DNA of 64,000 bases from Bradyrhizobium nanningense (GTDB lineage Bacteria > Pseudomonadota > Alphaproteobacteria > Rhizobiales > Xanthobacteraceae). The notes below the pieces were generated by a model. The model searched no databases. It was not told the DNA's origin and worked only from the letters and a program-made list of their open reading frames with translations. The stretch is from assembly GCF_004114535.1 (NCBI RefSeq), contig NZ_LBJC01000024.1, positions 558,001-622,000 on the forward strand. Reading direction: 5' to 3'. Positions 1 to 8,399 of the stretch are shown piece by piece. Each line of letters opens with the position of its first letter. The first letter of the stretch is position 1. Both the position numbers and the translations under genes were made by a program.

Positions 1-696
1 AGCGAGGTAGCGGACCAAGGCAAGGCCGGCGTCGATCCGAAGGCGCTGGTCGCCCAGCTCATGAACGAGCTGGCCCGGGCCGCCACACGAGCGACGCGGC
101 TGGAAGCGGGCTTTGCGGAAAAGACCCGCGAGCTTGACGTGATCCGCGATTCGCTCTCGCGCTCCGAGGAGCGCGCCCGGACGGACACGCTGACGGGCCT
201 TGCAAACCGGCGCGCGCTCGACGAATTCCTGCGCAAGGCGCAGGCGACCGCTTCATGGGGCGAGCCGCTCAGCGTGCTGATGCTCGACATCGACCACTTC
301 AAGGCCTTCAACGACAATTTCGGCCACGGCGTTGGCGACCAGGTGCTGCGCCTGATGGCGAAGGTGCTGCGAGAAAAGGTCCGCGAGCAGGATCTGCCGG
401 CCCGCTATGGCGGCGAGGAGCTGATCGCGGTGCTGCCGGACGCCGATCTCGCCACTTGCGCCGAGATCGCCGAGCGCATCAGGCGTGCGCTCGCCGAATG
501 CACGATCACGCGCCGCTCGACCGGCGAGATCCTGCCCAACATCAGCGTGTCGATCGGTGTGGCGCAGTACCGGGCCGGCGAAGCGATCACCGATTTCATC
601 GAGCGCTGCGACCGCGCGCTCTATCTCGCCAAGGGCAGCGGCCGCAATCGCGTGGTGACGGAAGCCGAGCTCGATCGCACGGGAGCTGCGGGTTAG
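1..696 (+). CDS. GGDEF diguanylate cyclase, 5' end outside the window
   Basis: The frame is open from base 1, so this is the C-terminal part (at least 231 residues) of a longer protein. A helical, Arg/Glu-rich linker precedes a complete GGDEF domain with LTGLANRR, the metal-binding DIDHFKAFND segment and a GGEEL active-site loop. An RxxD inhibitory-site motif (REQD) lies exactly five residues before GGEEL, so product inhibition by c-di-GMP is expected. The family makes c-di-GMP from two GTP. The stop codon overlaps the stop of the convergent cyclase on the other strand. The N-terminal sensor is not visible. Confidence 0.93.
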   Translation, partial: SEVADQGKAGVDPKALVAQLMNELARAATRATRLEAGFAEKTRELDVIRDSLSRSEERARTDTLTGLANRRALDEFLRKAQATASWGEPLSVLMLDIDHFKAFNDNFGHGVGDQVLRLMAKVLREKVREQDLPARYGGEELIAVLPDADLATCAEIAERIRRALAECTITRRSTGEILPNISVSIGVAQYRAGEAITDFIERCDRALYLAKGSGRNRVVTEAELDRTGAAG

Positions 697-2396
697 GCGC
701 TGGCCGCCATCATCATGTCCGCCGCGCCGCTCTCGATCGCCTGGATGCCGTGCTCGACGACATTGTTGCGGCCGCGGTGCTTGGCGGCGTAGAGCGCGGC
801 GTCGGCGGCTTCGATCAAGTCGCCGGGGCGCAGACTTTCGTTGGGCTTGGTCGCGGCCACGCCGATCGAGACAGTGACGATCATATGGGCTGAGGTGATG
901 TGCGGCAGGCATAGCTTCAGCACGGCCGCGCGCACCTGTTCGCCGATTTTCACGGCGCCATTCACATCGGTGTTCGGCAGCAGCAGGCAGAATTCCTCGC
1001 CGCCATAGCGCGCCGCAAAGCCCATCGTGTCGGCGGCGATGCCGGACAGCGATTCGCCGAGCCTGGTCAGACAGGAATCGCCTTCGAGATGACCATAGGT
1101 GTCGTTGAACAGCTTGAAATGGTCGACGTCGATCATCAGCAGCGCGAGGTCGCTGCCATATTGCTGCGCACGCATCCATTCGAAGTCGAGCCGGCTCTGG
1201 AAGCCGCGGCGGTTGGCGAGGCCGGACAGCATGTCGATCGAGGCCATCACCGTCAGCCGGTCGTTGCTCGCGATCAGCTCGCGCTCGCGCTGGCTCAGTT
1301 GTGCGGCCATCGCGTTGAACGCGCGGGCCAGGGGCACGAACTCGGCCGGCAGGCGATTGCGCGCCGCGCGGGCCGACAGGTCGCCCTCACCGAGGCGCTT
1401 GGCCATGTCGACGAGCATCTCGATCGGCTTGATGACGAGCTTTTCGGCAGCGATCAGCGCGCCGAGAAGGACGAACACGACGACGAAAGCGAGCTGGAGA
1501 TAGGCGGTGCGGATGTCGCGGCTGACCGCCGCGGACACCTTGTCTTCGTCGATGCTGGCGATCAGGCGGGCATTGGTGCCGGCGATGCGGATGTAGCTGA
1601 CCGCGCGGCGCGAGCCGTCGGCGGCGAGGAAAGACAGTGAGCCCTCGTCCTGGTTCGACCGCAGCGCCCGGTCGGCGATGGCCGACATCAGCGGCATGTT
1701 GTCGAGGGGACGGCCGACAGCGCTGTGCTGATCGGCCGGCGCGGCCAGCACGGTGCCTGTGCTGTCGACCAGCACGGCGGTGATGCCGGCGCGTCCGCCC
1801 AAATTGCTCATCACCTTCGACATCCAGTCGAGGTTGACCGTGGCGAGCACGACGGCATCGGCGACGCCGCTGAACGCGGACACCGGGTAGACTGCCATGA
1901 CGGTCGGTGACGGTACCGGGCGCGACAGGATGAAATCGCTCAGCACGAAGCGGCCGCTCTCCTGGGCCTGCTGAAAGTAGGGCCGGTCGCTGAGGTCGAG
2001 GCCGACATACATGTTATTGGTGGCGCATTGGATGCGTCCGTCCTGGCCGGCGATCAAAAGCGTGCGGATCCAGGGCAGGTTCGACGGCAGGCTCGCGCGT
2101 AGCACGTCGCAACTCTTGCTGACGCCGCCTGCGGAGGCGCGAATGAAGGCTTCCGATTTCAGGATGGTCTCGACCGATGAGATCACCTCGCGCTGCGCAT
2201 CGGCGCTGTGCCTTGCGACGGTGGTGAATTCAACCGTGGCCTGCGCGATCTGCCGGGTGCGGGTGTCTTCGAGCGAACGGATGCGCTCGAGCATCAAGGG
2301 TGCCACCAGAATCACCGCGAGCAACGCAAGCCGCGCCCGGATTCCGAGAACCTGCTTGAGTTTCGCTCGCTTGCGGTTGAGACTGATGCTGGCCAT
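693..2396 (-). CDS. Membrane diguanylate cyclase (extracytoplasmic sensor-HAMP-GGDEF)
   Basis: A 567-residue protein. The ATG at 2396 is preferred because the next 25 residues (basic patch, then a hydrophobic helix) form a normal first membrane segment; an upstream ATG at 2498 would add an unlikely 34-residue extension. A large extracytoplasmic Cache-like region follows, then a second membrane helix, a HAMP domain (KPIEMLVDMAKRLGEGDLSAR) and a GGDEF domain with LSGLANRRG and GGEEF. The RxxD inhibitory site is absent at the expected position, unlike the neighbouring cyclase. Likely makes c-di-GMP in response to a periplasmic small ligand; the ligand is unknown. Confidence 0.9.
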   Translation of the reverse strand: MASISLNRKRAKLKQVLGIRARLALLAVILVAPLMLERIRSLEDTRTRQIAQATVEFTTVARHSADAQREVISSVETILKSEAFIRASAGGVSKSCDVLRASLPSNLPWIRTLLIAGQDGRIQCATNNMYVGLDLSDRPYFQQAQESGRFVLSDFILSRPVPSPTVMAVYPVSAFSGVADAVVLATVNLDWMSKVMSNLGGRAGITAVLVDSTGTVLAAPADQHSAVGRPLDNMPLMSAIADRALRSNQDEGSLSFLAADGSRRAVSYIRIAGTNARLIASIDEDKVSAAVSRDIRTAYLQLAFVVVFVLLGALIAAEKLVIKPIEMLVDMAKRLGEGDLSARAARNRLPAEFVPLARAFNAMAAQLSQRERELIASNDRLTVMASIDMLSGLANRRGFQSRLDFEWMRAQQYGSDLALLMIDVDHFKLFNDTYGHLEGDSCLTRLGESLSGIAADTMGFAARYGGEEFCLLLPNTDVNGAVKIGEQVRAAVLKLCLPHITSAHMIVTVSIGVAATKPNESLRPGDLIEAADAALYAAKHRGRNNVVEHGIQAIESGAADMMMAASA

Positions 2397-2506
2397 CTTC
2401 GCTACCCACCCCGATGGTCCAAGGTAAAGCGAAGGGTTCAAAGACTCTTTCTTGAACTCGGTAAAATTGGACTTACCTCCGGTTACGAACACAGCCAAAC
2501 GACGTC

Positions 2507-3196
2507 ATGACAGAACCCAACGCCGCGCCGGTAACCGGCCATTCACCAAACGCGCTCGCTGCGGTCGAAGCAGAAATCGCCCGCGCCTGCAAGGATGCGC
2601 GGCGCGATCGCGCCTCCGTGACGCTGATCGCCGTGTCCAAGACTTTCGCCGCGGATGCCATTACCCCGATCATCGAAGCCGGACAGCGCGTATTCGGCGA
2701 GAATCGGGTGCAGGAGGCCAAAGGCAAGTGGCCCGCGTTAACGTCTGTTTACCCTGGCATCGCGCTGCATCTGATCGGACCGCTACAATCCAACAAGGCG
2801 AAAGAGGCGGTCGCGTTATTCGATGCCATCCACTCGGTGGACCGTCCGAGCATTTGCCAAGCGTTAGCCAAGGAAATCGAATCCCAGAACAAGCACCCGC
2901 AGCTCTTCGTCCAGATCAACACCGGCGAAGAGCCGCAGAAGGCCGGCGTCGCGCCCGGAGAGGCCGACGCCTTCCTCGCCAGCTGCCGCGACACCTATGG
3001 GCTGACGATCTCCGGCTTGATGTGCATCCCGCCGGTCGACGAACCGCCGGCGGCGCACTTTGCTCTGACCGCCAAGATCGCCGCGCGCAATGGATTGACG
3101 AATCTCTCGATGGGCATGAGCGCGGATTTCGCGACCGCGATCATGCTCGGTGCCACCCATGTGCGGGTCGGGAGCGCGATCTTCGGGCACAGGTGA
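2507..3196 (+). CDS. yggS: YggS/PLPBP family pyridoxal-phosphate homeostasis protein
   Basis: A 229-residue single-domain PLP-binding protein of the family's usual length. The PLP lysine sits in VSKTF near residue 44, followed by GENRVQEAKGKW and the HLIGPLQSNK motif; the C-terminal phosphate-binding region reads SMGMSADFATAI followed by VRVGSAIFG. The fold resembles the N-terminal barrel of alanine racemase but no catalysis is established for the family; it buffers PLP and affects amino-acid and keto-acid pools. It starts about 110 bp from the divergent diguanylate cyclase and stands alone. Confidence 0.93.
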   Translation: MTEPNAAPVTGHSPNALAAVEAEIARACKDARRDRASVTLIAVSKTFAADAITPIIEAGQRVFGENRVQEAKGKWPALTSVYPGIALHLIGPLQSNKAKEAVALFDAIHSVDRPSICQALAKEIESQNKHPQLFVQINTGEEPQKAGVAPGEADAFLASCRDTYGLTISGLMCIPPVDEPPAAHFALTAKIAARNGLTNLSMGMSADFATAIMLGATHVRVGSAIFGHR

Positions 3197-3239
3197 GAGT
3201 CGTTGACGAGGGATGCGCCCAGCAACCGCTATCGATTTC

Positions 3240-3332
3240 GTCATTGCGAGCGCAGCGAAGCAATCCAGACTCCCTCCGCGGAGAGATTCTGGATTGCTCC
3301 GTCGCAAGAGCTCCTCGCAATAACGGAGCACG
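3240..3332. repeat. Dispersed palindrome, family C (CATTGCGAGCGCAGCGAAGC type)
   Basis: The left arm begins with the bases in the call and continues into CAATCCAGA; the right arm reads TCTGGATTG followed by GCAAGAGCTCCTCGCAAT, giving an imperfect inverted repeat. A related, degenerate copy is at 36903-36966. Similar elements are widespread in Bradyrhizobium intergenic DNA. Confidence 0.65.
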
Positions 3333-3354
3333 TACACCGCCGCCACTCACGCTG

Positions 3355-3545
3355 GTGTCCCGGACAAGCTGCAACGCCCAAAGCGTTGCGGCGCAGAGTC
3401 GGGACCCAGAGCAACACGATACAGTGCGGCGAGATGGACCCCGGCTCAGCAGCGCACCGCACCGGACGATGCTTCGCATCGCCGGGGGGCGCTGCGCTGC
3501 GTCCGGGGCACGACAGCAAAGCGTTGCGTTCGCAGGGACGACAGC
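3355..3545. repeat. Dispersed palindromic repeat, family D
   Basis: It starts GTGTCCCGGACAAGC, contains a CAGAGTCGGGACCCAG block, then a GCGCTGCGCTGCGTCCGGGGCACG block. The same combination recurs at 7376-7485 and 60001-60137, always outside genes. Confidence 0.6.
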
Positions 3546-3560
3546 GGAGCATGAGGCGAT

Positions 3561-4346
3561 TTACACGAACCCCACCGACACCTTCCCCAGCACCCCAAAG
3601 TCCGCCGCAAAATGATCGCCGGACGCAATCGGCAGCGGCGGATGGCACGTGCCTGTTGTCACCACCTGCCCTGCCCGCAAGGTGATGCCGAGCCCGGAGA
3701 GCTCATTGGCAAGCCAGGCGAGCGCGGCGCGGGGATCGCCGAGCACGTTCTTGCCGTGACCGATATACCGCTCGCCGCGCAGCGTGATCTGCGGCCGCTC
3801 CTCGACGAGATCCATCGCACGCCAATTTGCAGTCGTCGCAGCGCCCAGCACGAACAGATGCGCGCAGGCATTGTCGGCGATCAGCTGCGCTTCGCCGGCG
3901 CGGGCGAAATCGGCAAAACGCGAATCGGGAATCTCGATCGCGGGATGAAAGCTGTCGACGGCGGCCAGCACCTCGAAGGCTGTGTACGACGCTGCCCGCG
4001 GCGGCAGATCGCGTCCCATGCGGAAAGCGAATTCAGGCTCGCCGACGCGCATCTCGTTGCCCTTCATCGACGCAGTGCCGCCGTCGGCGATCACCGTGTC
4101 GCTCATGATGCGGCCGGCCAGTGGTCCCGTGACATTGATGTGCTTCTGTCCTGATACGCTCGTGGCTGCGATCTTCCAGCCGAACAGGTTTCCAAGCGAC
4201 TGGCTTTCGAGCGCAGCCTGGATGGCGTAGCCGTCTGCGCGGCTCTGCGGCCGCAAGCGCTTCTCCAGCGCGTCAAGCTTGGAGCCGTCGCGCCAATGTC
4301 GAACCAGCAGGCGCGATGCGGCCGCGATCTGATCTTTGTCGAGCAT
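3561..4346 (-). CDS. 2-keto-4-pentenoate hydratase-like protein (FAH superfamily)
   Basis: A 261-residue protein of the MhpD/XylJ hydratase type. Family features include the Q-S-R-A-D-G-Y-A-I-Q segment near residue 34, G-W-K-I-A-A-T-S, the metal-binding E-P-E-F-A-F core, a PAIEIPDSRF block and the C-terminal GQVVTTGTCHPP followed by GDHFAADFG. These enzymes add water to 2-hydroxypenta-2,4-dienoate-type substrates in meta-cleavage pathways. No other meta-cleavage gene is nearby, so the true substrate is unknown. It begins six bases after the stop of the L,D-transpeptidase gene and is probably co-transcribed with it. Confidence 0.87.
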   Translation of the reverse strand: MLDKDQIAAASRLLVRHWRDGSKLDALEKRLRPQSRADGYAIQAALESQSLGNLFGWKIAATSVSGQKHINVTGPLAGRIMSDTVIADGGTASMKGNEMRVGEPEFAFRMGRDLPPRAASYTAFEVLAAVDSFHPAIEIPDSRFADFARAGEAQLIADNACAHLFVLGAATTANWRAMDLVEERPQITLRGERYIGHGKNVLGDPRAALAWLANELSGLGITLRAGQVVTTGTCHPPLPIASGDHFAADFGVLGKVSVGFV

Positions 4347-4352
4347 GCATCC

Positions 4353-4889
4353 TCATCCGATGATGATTTTTGTTCGCGGGCCCAGGCGCCGCAGCAATTG
4401 CAGCATCGCAGATTTCGTCATCGAGACGCAGCCCGCGGTCGGACCGAAATTGTCGCGGGCCAGGTGCAGAAATACCGCGCTGCCACGGCCGGCGATCCGC
4501 GGCCTGGTATTGTGGTCGATCTCGATGATGAAGTCATAGAGATGGTCGGCGCGCTTGAGGCGGTCGCCGCCCTGCCCCTCGCCGCGCCGGATTCGCTGGT
4601 TGTAGTGGCGGTCGCCGGGATCCTCACACCAGGCGTCCTCTCCGGTGATGGCTCGGGTCGGCAAGAAGCTCTGCGGACGGCTATGCCGGTCGCCCCGCCA
4701 CCACAATCGCCGGGGATGGAAGCTGCCTCTGGGAGTGCCGCCGTCGCCCTCGCGCTTGTTGGCGAGGATGCCGCCCCGTCCCAGCGCGACCGGTATGGTC
4801 AGCGATCCCGCAATCAGCCAGCCTCGCAGCGGATTGCCGGCCGCAGGCTTAACGCGGATTGCGGAGAGCGGTCCGGCACTGCGAATCAT
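4353..4889 (-). CDS. L,D-transpeptidase family protein (YkuD domain)
   Basis: The catalytic motif is plain near the C-terminus: a histidine in FLHLARD, then GPTAGCVSM with the nucleophilic cysteine, 12 residues on. Earlier segments (KREGDGGTPRGSF and EDAWCEDPGDRHYNQ) match the short YkuD proteins of this group. Start choice is uncertain: ATGs at 4889, 4922 and 4946 are all in frame and none has a strong ribosome site; 4889 gives 178 residues and fits the conserved part. There is no clear signal peptide with this start. Expected to act on peptidoglycan peptides. Confidence 0.82.
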   Translation of the reverse strand: MIRSAGPLSAIRVKPAAGNPLRGWLIAGSLTIPVALGRGGILANKREGDGGTPRGSFHPRRLWWRGDRHSRPQSFLPTRAITGEDAWCEDPGDRHYNQRIRRGEGQGGDRLKRADHLYDFIIEIDHNTRPRIAGRGSAVFLHLARDNFGPTAGCVSMTKSAMLQLLRRLGPRTKIIIG

Positions 4890-5125
4890 AGTGTAACCGA
4901 TTGAAGCAGCTCTATTTTTCATGTGAACGTGCAATGTCGAATTCATTACAGGACATTCATCAAAACGCCCTGCTATTCTGGGTTAGAGTGGTTCTGGCTT
5001 GTGAATCGGTGACAGCCCACTACTTCAACACGAATAACAATAACAACAGCGACCCCTAAACTTCCCCTCACGGCTGAGTGCGGCATGGATGCGCGCCGAG
5101 CCGGACCCCAAAAGGATGACCCCCT

Positions 5126-5812
5126 ATGGCCAATGCCCGCAAGATCCTGATCGTGGATGACGATACCGATCTGCGCGATACGTTGGTGGAGCAATTATCG
5201 CTACACGAAGAGTTCGAAGCCTCCGCCGTCGATACCGGCGCCAAGGGCGCGAGCGCCGCCAAGGCCAATGCCCCCGATCTCGTTCTGATGGATGTCGGCC
5301 TGCCCGACACCGACGGCCGTGAGGTGGTCCGCTCCTTGCGCAAGGGCGGCTTCAAGGCCCCGATCATCATGCTGACCGGGCACGACACCGATTCCGATAC
5401 GATTTTGGGGCTGGAATCCGGCGCCAACGACTATGTAGCCAAGCCCTTCCGCTTCGCCGTTCTGCTGGCCCGCATTCGCGCCCAGCTCCGCCAGCACGAG
5501 GCCAGCGAGGACGCGGTGTTCTCGGTCGGCCCCTACTCCTTCCGTCCCGGCTCGAAAATGCTCACCGCGGCCAATGCGCGCAAGGTGCGGCTGACGGAGA
5601 AGGAAACCGCCATCCTCCGCTTCCTCTACCGGGCCGGCCAGATGCCGGTCTCGCGCGAAACTCTGCTCCAGGAGGTCTGGGGCTATAATTCCGGCGTCAC
5701 CACCCACACGCTGGAAACCCACATCTACCGCCTGCGCCAGAAGATCGAGAAGGACGCCGCCAACCCGGAAATCCTGGTCACGGAAGCCGGTGGCTACAAG
5801 CTGGTGCCGTGA
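5126..5812 (+). CDS. OmpR-family response regulator transcription factor
   Basis: A 228-residue two-domain regulator. The receiver domain begins KILIVDDD with the acidic pocket, has the phospho-acceptor Asp56 in LVLMDVGLPD, the switch Thr in IIMLTGHD and the invariant Lys in VAKPFR. The C-terminal winged helix has LTEKETAILRFL and HTLETHIYRLRQKIE, the latter being the recognition helix. AAAGGA lies about 8 bases before the ATG. No histidine kinase is adjacent; the next gene encodes a cyclic-nucleotide-binding domain. The kinase partner and regulon cannot be told from sequence. Confidence 0.92.
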   Translation: MANARKILIVDDDTDLRDTLVEQLSLHEEFEASAVDTGAKGASAAKANAPDLVLMDVGLPDTDGREVVRSLRKGGFKAPIIMLTGHDTDSDTILGLESGANDYVAKPFRFAVLLARIRAQLRQHEASEDAVFSVGPYSFRPGSKMLTAANARKVRLTEKETAILRFLYRAGQMPVSRETLLQEVWGYNSGVTTHTLETHIYRLRQKIEKDAANPEILVTEAGGYKLVP

Positions 5813-5870
5813 TACGCTCGAAGGGCGTGCGAATCGTTTTAGATCGCATGCCCTTGAGCCTCGGATCTGA

Positions 5871-6314
5871 ATGTCAATCGACGACGACGTAGCGCTTCTC
5901 GAGCGAGTCCCGACACTGCGCCTGTTGGGAGACGCCTCGTTGCGCATGCTGGCGATCGGCTCCGAGCAGCGCGACTTCGTCCGCGGCGACACCCTGTTCA
6001 ATCTCGGCGACGATGCCGATGCCGGCTTCGTGGTCCAGCGCGGCGCCTTCCGGGTCGAGGACGGCGCCGGCGCCGAAATGATCGCCGGTCCCGGCGCGTT
6101 GATCGGCGAGCTCGCGCTGGTGGTGCCGATGAAACGCCCATCGAGCGCGATCGCGCTGGAGCACTCCTCCGTCATCCGCGTCGCCCGCAGCCTGTTCCAG
6201 CGCGTGCTCGAAAGCGACCCTGCCGCCGCCGTGCGCCTGCGCGACGAATTCGCGGTCCGCTCCAGCCAGATCGCAAGCGATATATTGATGGCGGGCGCGA
6301 AGCTGACGTCGTAG
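5871..6314 (+). CDS. Stand-alone cyclic-nucleotide-binding domain protein
   Basis: A 147-residue protein made only of a CRP/FNR-type beta-roll. LLERVPTLRLLGDASLRML opens the domain; VRGDTLFNLGDDADAGFVVQRGAF and GPGALIGELALV correspond to the phosphate-binding cassette. The arginine that usually follows in the cassette is replaced by methionine and lysine (VVPMKRPSSA), so nucleotide binding is not assured. There is no helix-turn-helix after the roll, so it is not itself a CRP regulator. It lies 58 bp after the response regulator in the same direction and may work with it. Confidence 0.82.
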   Translation: MSIDDDVALLERVPTLRLLGDASLRMLAIGSEQRDFVRGDTLFNLGDDADAGFVVQRGAFRVEDGAGAEMIAGPGALIGELALVVPMKRPSSAIALEHSSVIRVARSLFQRVLESDPAAAVRLRDEFAVRSSQIASDILMAGAKLTS

Positions 6315-6325
6315 CTATCTCCACT

Positions 6326-6450
6326 CGTCATTCCGGGGCGAGCGTAGCGCGAACCCGGAATCCATTGAGCGTCAGAGACGGTGGATGAATGGATTCTCAG
6401 ATGCGCAATTGCGCATCATAGTTCGCGACTTCGTCGCGCCCCGGAATGAC
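6326..6450. repeat. Dispersed inverted repeat, family B
   Basis: A perfect 14-bp inverted pair, GTCATTCCGGGGCG at 6327-6340 and its complement at 6437-6450, encloses a second small palindrome (CAGATGCGCAATTGCGCATC). It fills the gap between the convergent ends of the cyclic-nucleotide-binding gene and xthA. A shorter copy is at 20376-20417. Confidence 0.75.
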
Positions 6451-6459
6451 AAAGGTGGC

Positions 6460-7275
6460 TCACACCTCCAGCGTCACCGTCACGGGCACATGGTCCGACG
6501 GCCGCTCCCAGCTCCGCGCGTCGCGCAAAATCCTAAAATCGCTGACCGCATCCTTCAGCGCGCGCGAAACCCAGATGTGGTCGAGCCTGCGGCCGCGATC
6601 GCCGACGGTCCAGTCGGGGGAGCGGTAGCTCCACCACGTATAGACCTTCTCCGACAGCGGAATGCGGTCGCGTGCGACATCGACCCATTCGCCGGCTTCG
6701 AGCGCCGCCTTGAGCTTCTCGGTTTCGACAGGCGTATGCGAGACCACCTTCAGAAGCTGCTTGTGCGACCACACGTCGTTCTCGTGCGGGGCGACGTTGA
6801 GATCGCCGACCAGGATGTGGCGATCCTGCCCACGCGGATGCAGCGGCTCGCACGCCTTCATCTCGTCGAGGAAGCGAAGCTTGTGGTCGAACTTCTCGTT
6901 CACCGCGGGATCGGGAATGTCGCCGCCGGCGGGCACGTAGAAATTATGCAGCACCAGTGGCCTTGCGATATTGGCCTTCTCGCCGAACGATACGGAGATG
7001 TGGCGCGAATCCACCTTGTCGCAGAAGGTGCGGATGTCCGTGGACTCGAACGGAATCTTCGAGACGATGGCAACGCCGTGATAGCCCTTCTGCCCGTTCA
7101 GTGCGACGTGCTCATAGCCGAGCCGCTTGAAACGCTTCAGCGGAAAGGCGTCGTCGATGCACTTGGTCTCCTGCAGGCACAGCACGTCCGGTCGCGCGCT
7201 CCTAAGGAATTTCGCGACCAGGTCGATGCGCAGCCGCACCGAATTGATGTTCCAGGTTGTCAGGGAAAAACGCAT
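6460..7275 (-). CDS. xthA: Exodeoxyribonuclease III
   Basis: A 271-residue member of the endonuclease/exonuclease/phosphatase fold. Catalytic signatures in order are TWNINSVR, CLQETKC with the metal-binding Glu, NGQKGYHGVAIVSK, VGDLNVAP with Asp and Asn, GRRLDHIWVS and the final SDHVPV with the catalytic Asp-His. It repairs abasic sites and 3'-blocked ends in the cytoplasm. Length matches the ExoA/XthA family. It lies downstream of lolA on the same strand, separated by a repeat-rich spacer. Confidence 0.96.
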   Translation of the reverse strand: MRFSLTTWNINSVRLRIDLVAKFLRSARPDVLCLQETKCIDDAFPLKRFKRLGYEHVALNGQKGYHGVAIVSKIPFESTDIRTFCDKVDSRHISVSFGEKANIARPLVLHNFYVPAGGDIPDPAVNEKFDHKLRFLDEMKACEPLHPRGQDRHILVGDLNVAPHENDVWSHKQLLKVVSHTPVETEKLKAALEAGEWVDVARDRIPLSEKVYTWWSYRSPDWTVGDRGRRLDHIWVSRALKDAVSDFRILRDARSWERPSDHVPVTVTLEV

Positions 7276-7304
7276 GAGGGATGCGTCTTAGCAAGCTCTC
7301 GTAG

Positions 7305-7336
7305 GGTGGGCAAAGGCGCAAAGCGCCGTGCCCACC
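7305..7336. repeat. Short hairpin repeat (GGTGGGC...GCCCACC)
   Basis: The arms GGTGGGC and GCCCACC enclose an inner pair GGCGC/GCGCC, giving a strong nested stem. The flanking text GTAGGGTGGGCAAAGGCG recurs widely in Bradyrhizobium genomes. It sits between xthA and lolA. Confidence 0.55.
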
Positions 7337-7375
7337 GCGTTTTTGGAGTTGGAAGCAAACGCTCGGTCCGATTGC

Positions 7376-7485
7376 GTGCCCCGGACGCTGCGCGGCACGA
7401 AGTGACGCGCTGCAGAGCCGGGGCCCATCTTGCGGCATTCTGGTCCCGGCTCTGCGCTCCGCTTCGCTGCGCTGGTCCGGGACAC
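7376..7485. repeat. Dispersed palindromic repeat, family D, second copy
   Basis: It contains GTGCCCCGGACGCTGCGCGG, a CTGCAGAGCCGGGGCCC block and a terminal GGTCCGGGACACGGGA, matching the copies at 3355-3545 and 60001-60137 in order and content. Confidence 0.6.
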
Positions 7486-7491
7486 GGGAGT

Positions 7492-8304
7492 TCAACCCGG
7501 CGCAGGGCCGTAATTGGTGAAATCGATCTTGAACATGCCGGGATCGAGCTTCTTGCTCGAATCCAGATTGTAGACCGCGATCGTGGTGTCGTAGCCCTGC
7601 GGGTCGGTGACGGTCCACTGCTTCAGCTGGCCGTCCTTGGCGCCGAACATCAGCAGCAAGCGGCTGGTGCCGACCAGCGCCTGCTTCTCCTCGATGGTGA
7701 CGCTGACGAAGACGTCGTCGGCCGAGACGTTGACGACGTTGGTGTCCTTCATCAGGTCGATGCGGTCGGACAAGAGGAAGCGCAACGGCGTCTGCGACAG
7801 CGGATAGACATCCTGGGTCGCAAGCTTGCGGTCGCGCACCACCAATGACGATCCGTCGGCGACGATGTCGATCGGGCTCGGCGCATCATATTCGAAACGC
7901 ACCTTGCCCGGCTTCTGGATGTAGAAATCGCCCTGCGTCTTGCTGCCGTCGGGGCCGACCTGGACGAAGTTTCCAACCAGCGTCTGCAGCGACGAGAGAT
8001 AGGCGCTGACCTTGGCCGCCTGCGCCTTCTGGTTGGCATCGAAGGTCTGGAAGATGCTGCTCGGCACGTTGCGGCGCGGATCCGGAATCACCGGAGTCGG
8101 CGGCGTCTGCGTCGCGCCGGTGACAGCGGGCCCACCGCCTCCGGATTGAGCATCACGGCCCTTCGGCGCGGGCTTCGGCACAGGCACGGACTGCGCGAGC
8201 GACGTCGCAGTCACCATCGCGGCAGTGACGAGCAGCACGCCGGCCACGCGCGCGCCTCGCGCAGCGATGGTGGCAGCGAATCGAATGTCCGGATGTCTGA
8301 TCAA
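7492..8304 (-). CDS. lolA: Outer-membrane lipoprotein carrier protein LolA-like
   Basis: A 270-residue exported protein: a hydrophobic segment around residues 20-38 ends at a likely signal-peptidase site near SLAQS, followed by a Pro/Gly-rich linker. The LolA domain has SSLQTLVGNFVQVGPDG, QGDFYIQKPGKVRFEYD, the IVADGSSLVVRDRK strand and the Asp-Pro loop (VTDPQGYDTTIAVYNL). The family carries lipoproteins across the periplasm from LolCDE to the outer membrane. It is downstream of ftsK on the same strand; the ftsK-lolA-xthA order is familiar in related genomes. Confidence 0.9.
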   Translation of the reverse strand: MIRHPDIRFAATIAARGARVAGVLLVTAAMVTATSLAQSVPVPKPAPKGRDAQSGGGGPAVTGATQTPPTPVIPDPRRNVPSSIFQTFDANQKAQAAKVSAYLSSLQTLVGNFVQVGPDGSKTQGDFYIQKPGKVRFEYDAPSPIDIVADGSSLVVRDRKLATQDVYPLSQTPLRFLLSDRIDLMKDTNVVNVSADDVFVSVTIEEKQALVGTSRLLLMFGAKDGQLKQWTVTDPQGYDTTIAVYNLDSSKKLDPGMFKIDFTNYGPAPG

Positions 8305-8399
8305 CGCGTCGTCCTAACGTGGCTGGGCGCCTTTTAGCGTGATTTCGGGCAAAAGCAGATATCGATTTTGCGTGAAATGATGTCTCGAGGCTCCGCGCC

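Larger units (their letters stand above)
3197..3560. other. Convergent intergenic region filled with dispersed repeats
   Basis: There is no credible gene here. The 364 bases between the yggS stop and the hydratase stop consist mostly of two repeat elements, listed separately at 3240-3332 and 3355-3545. Short open frames across it read through the palindromes and have no family-like sequence. Confidence 0.7.
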
